Shown: positions 61,052 through 64,000 of the stretch, in pieces
Layout of the letters: the number at the start of each line of letters is the position of its first letter
Position numbering within the stretch: the stretch's first letter is position 1
Assembly: GCA_041392625.1 (NCBI GenBank)
Contig: JAWKLR010000007.1
Location: 62,001 to 126,000 of the forward strand
Origin: M3007 sp041392625
GTDB taxonomy: Bacteria; Bacteroidota; Bacteroidia; Chitinophagales; Saprospiraceae
Direction of reading: 5' to 3'
Length of the DNA stretch: 64,000 nt
Notes under the pieces: generated by a model
Told to the model about the DNA's origin: nothing
The model's input: the letters and a program-made list of their open reading frames with translations, nothing else
Database searches by the model: none
Program-made: the position numbers and the translations under genes

Positions 61052-61858
61052 ATGGACTGGTTAGACTTCTCCAAATTATCCGAATGGCTCACGCTGTATG
61101 CTCCCAAGGTAGTGGGGGCAATTCTTACCCTTGTAATCGGGCTATTCGTAATCAACCAACTCAGCCACCGGCTTCAAAAATTCCTTGAAAAAAGAACTAT
61201 CGACCCCAATGTCCGGCCTTTTCTTGGCTCCCTGTTTTCGGTAGGGCTCAAAGTATTGCTCTTACTGAGCGTGGCGTCTATGTTCGGTATTGAAACCACC
61301 TCATTTGTTGCCATTTTTAGTGCCTTGGCATTTGCAGTTGGCATGGCGCTTCAGGGCAATCTTGGCCATTTTGCCAGCGGAGTTTTAATCCTGGTGTTTA
61401 AGCCCTATAAGGTTGGCGATCTGGTGGAAATAGAGGGCAAAGTTGGTTCGGTTGAGGGCATACAAGTATTTCACACCGTATTGCGTACACTCGACAACAA
61501 GCGCATTATTATACCCAATGGTGTTGTGACCGGAGGCGTGGTCGTAAATATCTCAGGCCAGGGAACCATTCGCGTTGATATGACTTTTGGCATAGGCTAT
61601 GGGGATGATATTGATAAAGCACGTGCCGTCATTCAGAAGGTCGCGGATAGCTGCCCACAGGTGCTTAAAAATCCTCCCGTGGATATACTCGTGAGTGAAC
61701 TGGGCGATAGCTCTGTGAATTTTGCTGTAAGGCCCTGGTGTGACAGTGCAGATTATTGGGATGTGTATTTTTATATGCATGAAAATATCAAGAAAGCCTT
61801 CGATAAGGAAGGTGTCTCTATTCCGTTCCCACAAATGGATGTGCACCTGGACAAATAA
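61052..61858 (+). CDS. Small-conductance mechanosensitive channel (MscS family)
   Basis: 268 residues, the size of E. coli MscS. Three membrane helices (about 18-40, 58-80, 85-118), the last with the Gly/Ala-packed pore helix FSALAFAVGMALQGNLGHFASGVLILVFKPYKVGD, then the beta domain (VEIEGKVGSVEGIQVFHTVLRTLDNKRIIIPNG) and the C-terminal alpha/beta domain ending VSIPFPQMDVHL. It relieves turgor during osmotic downshock. Single gene with a strong terminator. Confidence 0.95.
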   Translation: MDWLDFSKLSEWLTLYAPKVVGAILTLVIGLFVINQLSHRLQKFLEKRTIDPNVRPFLGSLFSVGLKVLLLLSVASMFGIETTSFVAIFSALAFAVGMALQGNLGHFASGVLILVFKPYKVGDLVEIEGKVGSVEGIQVFHTVLRTLDNKRIIIPNGVVTGGVVVNISGQGTIRVDMTFGIGYGDDIDKARAVIQKVADSCPQVLKNPPVDILVSELGDSSVNFAVRPWCDSADYWDVYFYMHENIKKAFDKEGVSIPFPQMDVHLDK

Positions 61859-61889
61859 TTCTTGGTCCAAACACACCCAATTGGGATAC

Positions 61890-61937
61890 CATAAAAAGAG
61901 CCGTTTCGGGAGTCAATTCCGAAACGGCTTTTTTTAT
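61890..61937. terminator. Bidirectional terminator between mscS and uvrA
   Basis: AAAGAGCCGTTTCGG pairs with CCGAAACGGCTTTT, with T-runs on each strand. It serves the convergent mscS and uvrA genes. Confidence 0.88.
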
Positions 61938-61966
61938 GTTGGATCGTTCTGATCAAACGTCCATTG

Positions 61967-64000
61967 TTATTCCAGTTCCAGTTTGAGAAACTGACCGGTC
62001 CAGCTTTGTTTGTGTTTGGCTACTTCTTCCGGTGTTCCTTTGCAAACAATGGTTCCGCCACCGTGTCCGCCTTCCGGGCCGATGTCTACGATATGATCTG
62101 CCATTTTGATTACATCCAGGTTGTGTTCGATTACGACCACAGTGTTTCCTTTTTCAACCAATTTATTCAAGACATTGAGCAGGTGCCGAATGTCTTCAAA
62201 GTGGAGTCCGGTAGTAGGTTCATCCAGGATATAAATTGTTTGCCCGGTATCCTTTTTAGATAATTCCTCGGCGAGTTTTACCCGTTGGGCTTCCCCTCCG
62301 GAAAGGGTAGGTGCCTGCTGCCCGAGGGTAATGTAGCCGAGCCCCACATCTTTCAGGGTTTTGAGTTTTCGGTAAATTTTGGGAATGGGTTCAAAAAAGA
62401 CAACTGCCTCATCAATGGTCATATCCAGCACATCGCTGATGCTTTTGCCTTTGTACAGAATCTCCAAAGTTTCCCGGTTGTATCGCCGACCCATGCAGCG
62501 CTCGCAGTGGACCGATACGTCGGGCAGGAAGTTCATCTCGATCACCCGCATTCCGGCCCCTTCGCACACATCGCAGCGCCCACCTTTGACATTAAATGAA
62601 AAACGTCCCGGCTTGTAACCCCGGATTTTGGCTTCAGGTGTATCTGCAAACATGTTCCGGATATCGCCAAAAACATTGGTATAGGTGGCGGGGTTGGAGC
62701 GCGGAGTGCGACCAATTGGGCTTTGATTGATTTCAATAACTTTATCCAGGTGCTCCAGGCCCGCTACTTCTTTATAAGGAAGGGGCCTTTTCAGGCTTTT
62801 GTAAAAATGGGTTCGCAAGATTGGATATAAGGTCTCGTTGATGAGGCTGGACTTTCCGCTACCACTTACTCCTGTGACACAGACAAATGCGCCAAGCGGG
62901 ATATCGAGATCTACATTTTTGAGGTTGTGTCCGGTTGCGCCTTTGAGGCTTAGGAAATTGCCGTTGCCAGTTCGCCGTTTTTTAGGCAATTCAATTTTTC
63001 GCCGGCCCGCCAGGTAATCGGAAGTAATGGTTTCGTTTCTCATGTACTCCTCTGGTGTGCCGATGTCGACAATTTCGCCCCCAAGTGTTCCGGCGCCGGG
63101 GCCAAGATCGATCAGGTAGTCGGATTCGAGCATGATGTCTTTGTCGTGCTCCACCACAAGTACAGTGTTGCCTATATCGCGCAGGTTTTTCAATGCACCG
63201 ATCAGGCGTTGGTTATCGCGTTGGTGAAGCCCGATGCTCGGTTCATCCAGAATATAGGTGATGCCGGTAAGTTGGGATCCGATCTGGGTCGCCAATCGAA
63301 TGCGTTGGCTTTCACCGCCGGAAAGGGTTCGGGCGGGCCGATTTAGGGTGAGGTAGTCCAGTCCGACCTGTAGCAGAAAGTGCAGGCGGAATCCGATTTC
63401 CTTAAGCACGTCTTTTGCGATCAGTTGCTGCCGTTCGTTCATATTTTGCTCGGCACCGGTTCGGATAAATGCATACAACTCGGTGAGGTCGAGTTCAGCC
63501 AGTTCGGCAATGCTTCGATCTGCAATTTTAAAGAAGCGGCTCTCTTTGCGGAGCCGGGTTCCTTCGCATTCCTGGCAGCTTGCAACCGTCATAAAATCCT
63601 CAGCCCACTGCCGTACTTTTTCACTGCTGGTATCTGCATACCAACGTTTGAGCATGTTCAGCAATCCCTCCGCAGCAAGGTTGTAGCTGTATTCATCGCC
63701 ACCCCAGGTGATGTTCACTTCAAATTTGTCACTACCGCCATACAGGATGATGTCGAGGGCTTCTTTTGGGATTTCCTTGATGGGGGTTGCAAATGAGAAT
63801 TTGTATTTTTTTGAAATGGCCCGCAATTGCTTGAAGGTCATGTTTTGGCGAACTTCGCCAAAGGGAACAATGCCCGCATCGTTGATGCTTTTGGAGTCAT
63901 CCGGGATGACCCGTTCCATATCGATCTCATGCACTTCCCCGAGGCCTTTACAATGGGGGCACATGCCATACGGGGAGTTGAAGGAAAATGTATTGGGTGA
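61967..64000 (-). CDS. uvrA: Excinuclease ABC subunit A (C-terminal part, runs off the window)
   Basis: About 677 residues of UvrA; the frame continues past the right edge (FSFNSPYGMCPHCKGLG precedes the first internal Met), so the N-terminal third is missing. Visible: first zinc-finger cysteines CPHC, the first ABC signature LSGGESQRIRLA with ILDEPSIGLH, the second Walker A GVSGSGKSSLINETL, the second zinc finger CDVCEGAGMRV to CERCMGRRYN, and LSGGEAQRVKLAEEL with ILDEPTTGLH. It recognises DNA damage in nucleotide excision repair. The C-terminus and terminator are present. Confidence 0.97.
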   Translation of the reverse strand, partial: SPNTFSFNSPYGMCPHCKGLGEVHEIDMERVIPDDSKSINDAGIVPFGEVRQNMTFKQLRAISKKYKFSFATPIKEIPKEALDIILYGGSDKFEVNITWGGDEYSYNLAAEGLLNMLKRWYADTSSEKVRQWAEDFMTVASCQECEGTRLRKESRFFKIADRSIAELAELDLTELYAFIRTGAEQNMNERQQLIAKDVLKEIGFRLHFLLQVGLDYLTLNRPARTLSGGESQRIRLATQIGSQLTGITYILDEPSIGLHQRDNQRLIGALKNLRDIGNTVLVVEHDKDIMLESDYLIDLGPGAGTLGGEIVDIGTPEEYMRNETITSDYLAGRRKIELPKKRRTGNGNFLSLKGATGHNLKNVDLDIPLGAFVCVTGVSGSGKSSLINETLYPILRTHFYKSLKRPLPYKEVAGLEHLDKVIEINQSPIGRTPRSNPATYTNVFGDIRNMFADTPEAKIRGYKPGRFSFNVKGGRCDVCEGAGMRVIEMNFLPDVSVHCERCMGRRYNRETLEILYKGKSISDVLDMTIDEAVVFFEPIPKIYRKLKTLKDVGLGYITLGQQAPTLSGGEAQRVKLAEELSKKDTGQTIYILDEPTTGLHFEDIRHLLNVLNKLVEKGNTVVVIEHNLDVIKMADHIVDIGPEGGHGGGTIVCKGTPEEVAKHKQSWTGQFLKLELE

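Noticed and set aside
1..64000. tRNA, rRNA, riboswitch or phage attachment sites
   Set aside because: Intergenic regions were read for cloverleaf or known riboswitch cores and phage genes; none was recognised, although a covariance-model search was not possible.

Overview
The window reads as a chromosomal segment of a member of the Bacteroidota, most likely a Saprospiria/Lewinella-like lineage (the phylum is well supported; the class is inference). The grounds are several proteins with C-terminal type IX secretion (T9SS) sorting domains, many copies of the Bacteroidota -7 promoter element TAnnTTTG and few Shine-Dalgarno sites, Bacteroidota-type families (DUF2851, DUF5916, SIMPL, OmpP1/FadL, DUF1963), and LPS genes (hldD, lpxH, rfbC). 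Coding density is high, with many convergent pairs that overlap or abut. I saw no rRNA, tRNA, CRISPR array, prophage or defence system.

Layout. 1-5.1 kb: end of an unknown gene, a 159-bp MITE, DUF1963 protein, ybeY with an anti-sigma-type kinase, asnS, a SIMPL protein. 5.1-14 kb: panD, a DadA-like oxidase, an alpha/beta hydrolase with a thioredoxin/MsrA-like protein, DPP-IV peptidase, an RsmI-like methylase, an MFS transporter. 14-22.5 kb: GNAT, proS, an Asn/Tyr/Trp-rich secreted protein with an RS-repeat tail, OmpP1, rfbC, a secreted M28 peptidase. 22.46-23.55 kb: a decayed IS5-type element flanked by MITE copies. 23.6-35.5 kb: hldD, lpxH, a TrpF-like protein, htpG, alkaline phosphatase, dprA, SH3 and VanZ proteins, DUF2851, a YigZ-pabB pair. 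35.5-42.7 kb: a T9SS arylsulfotransferase-like protein, murA, pyrD, a Crp-type regulator, dnaX. 42.7-48.6 kb: a DUF5916 barrel protein in two frames and a BNR-repeat T9SS protein, bracketed by unusual hairpin-rich repeat mosaics. 48.6-52.8 kb: an apparent operon of fatty acid hydroxylase, haem/copper T9SS protein, LytS-type kinase and LytTR regulator. 52.9-64 kb: lipoprotein, rlmD, alaS, small barrel protein, TPR adenylate cyclase, mscS and the C-terminal two thirds of uvrA.

Two cross-cutting points matter for any user. First, several genes are broken by single-base indels (alkaline phosphatase signal peptide, DUF5916 gene, kinase, regulator twice, and alaS). Because alaS is normally essential, uncorrected sequencing or assembly indels are the simplest explanation, though real decay is possible for the others. 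Second, at least five genes have TAnnTTTG only 4-6 nt before the start codon, which suggests leaderless transcripts and fixes several start sites.

The least explained DNA is the pair of hairpin mosaics at 42.80-42.98 and 48.28-48.60 kb, which share a 68-bp inverted block and a family of GC hairpins spaced by TTGTTTATT and GATTTGTTGAT words. I did not find a clear new multi-gene system.
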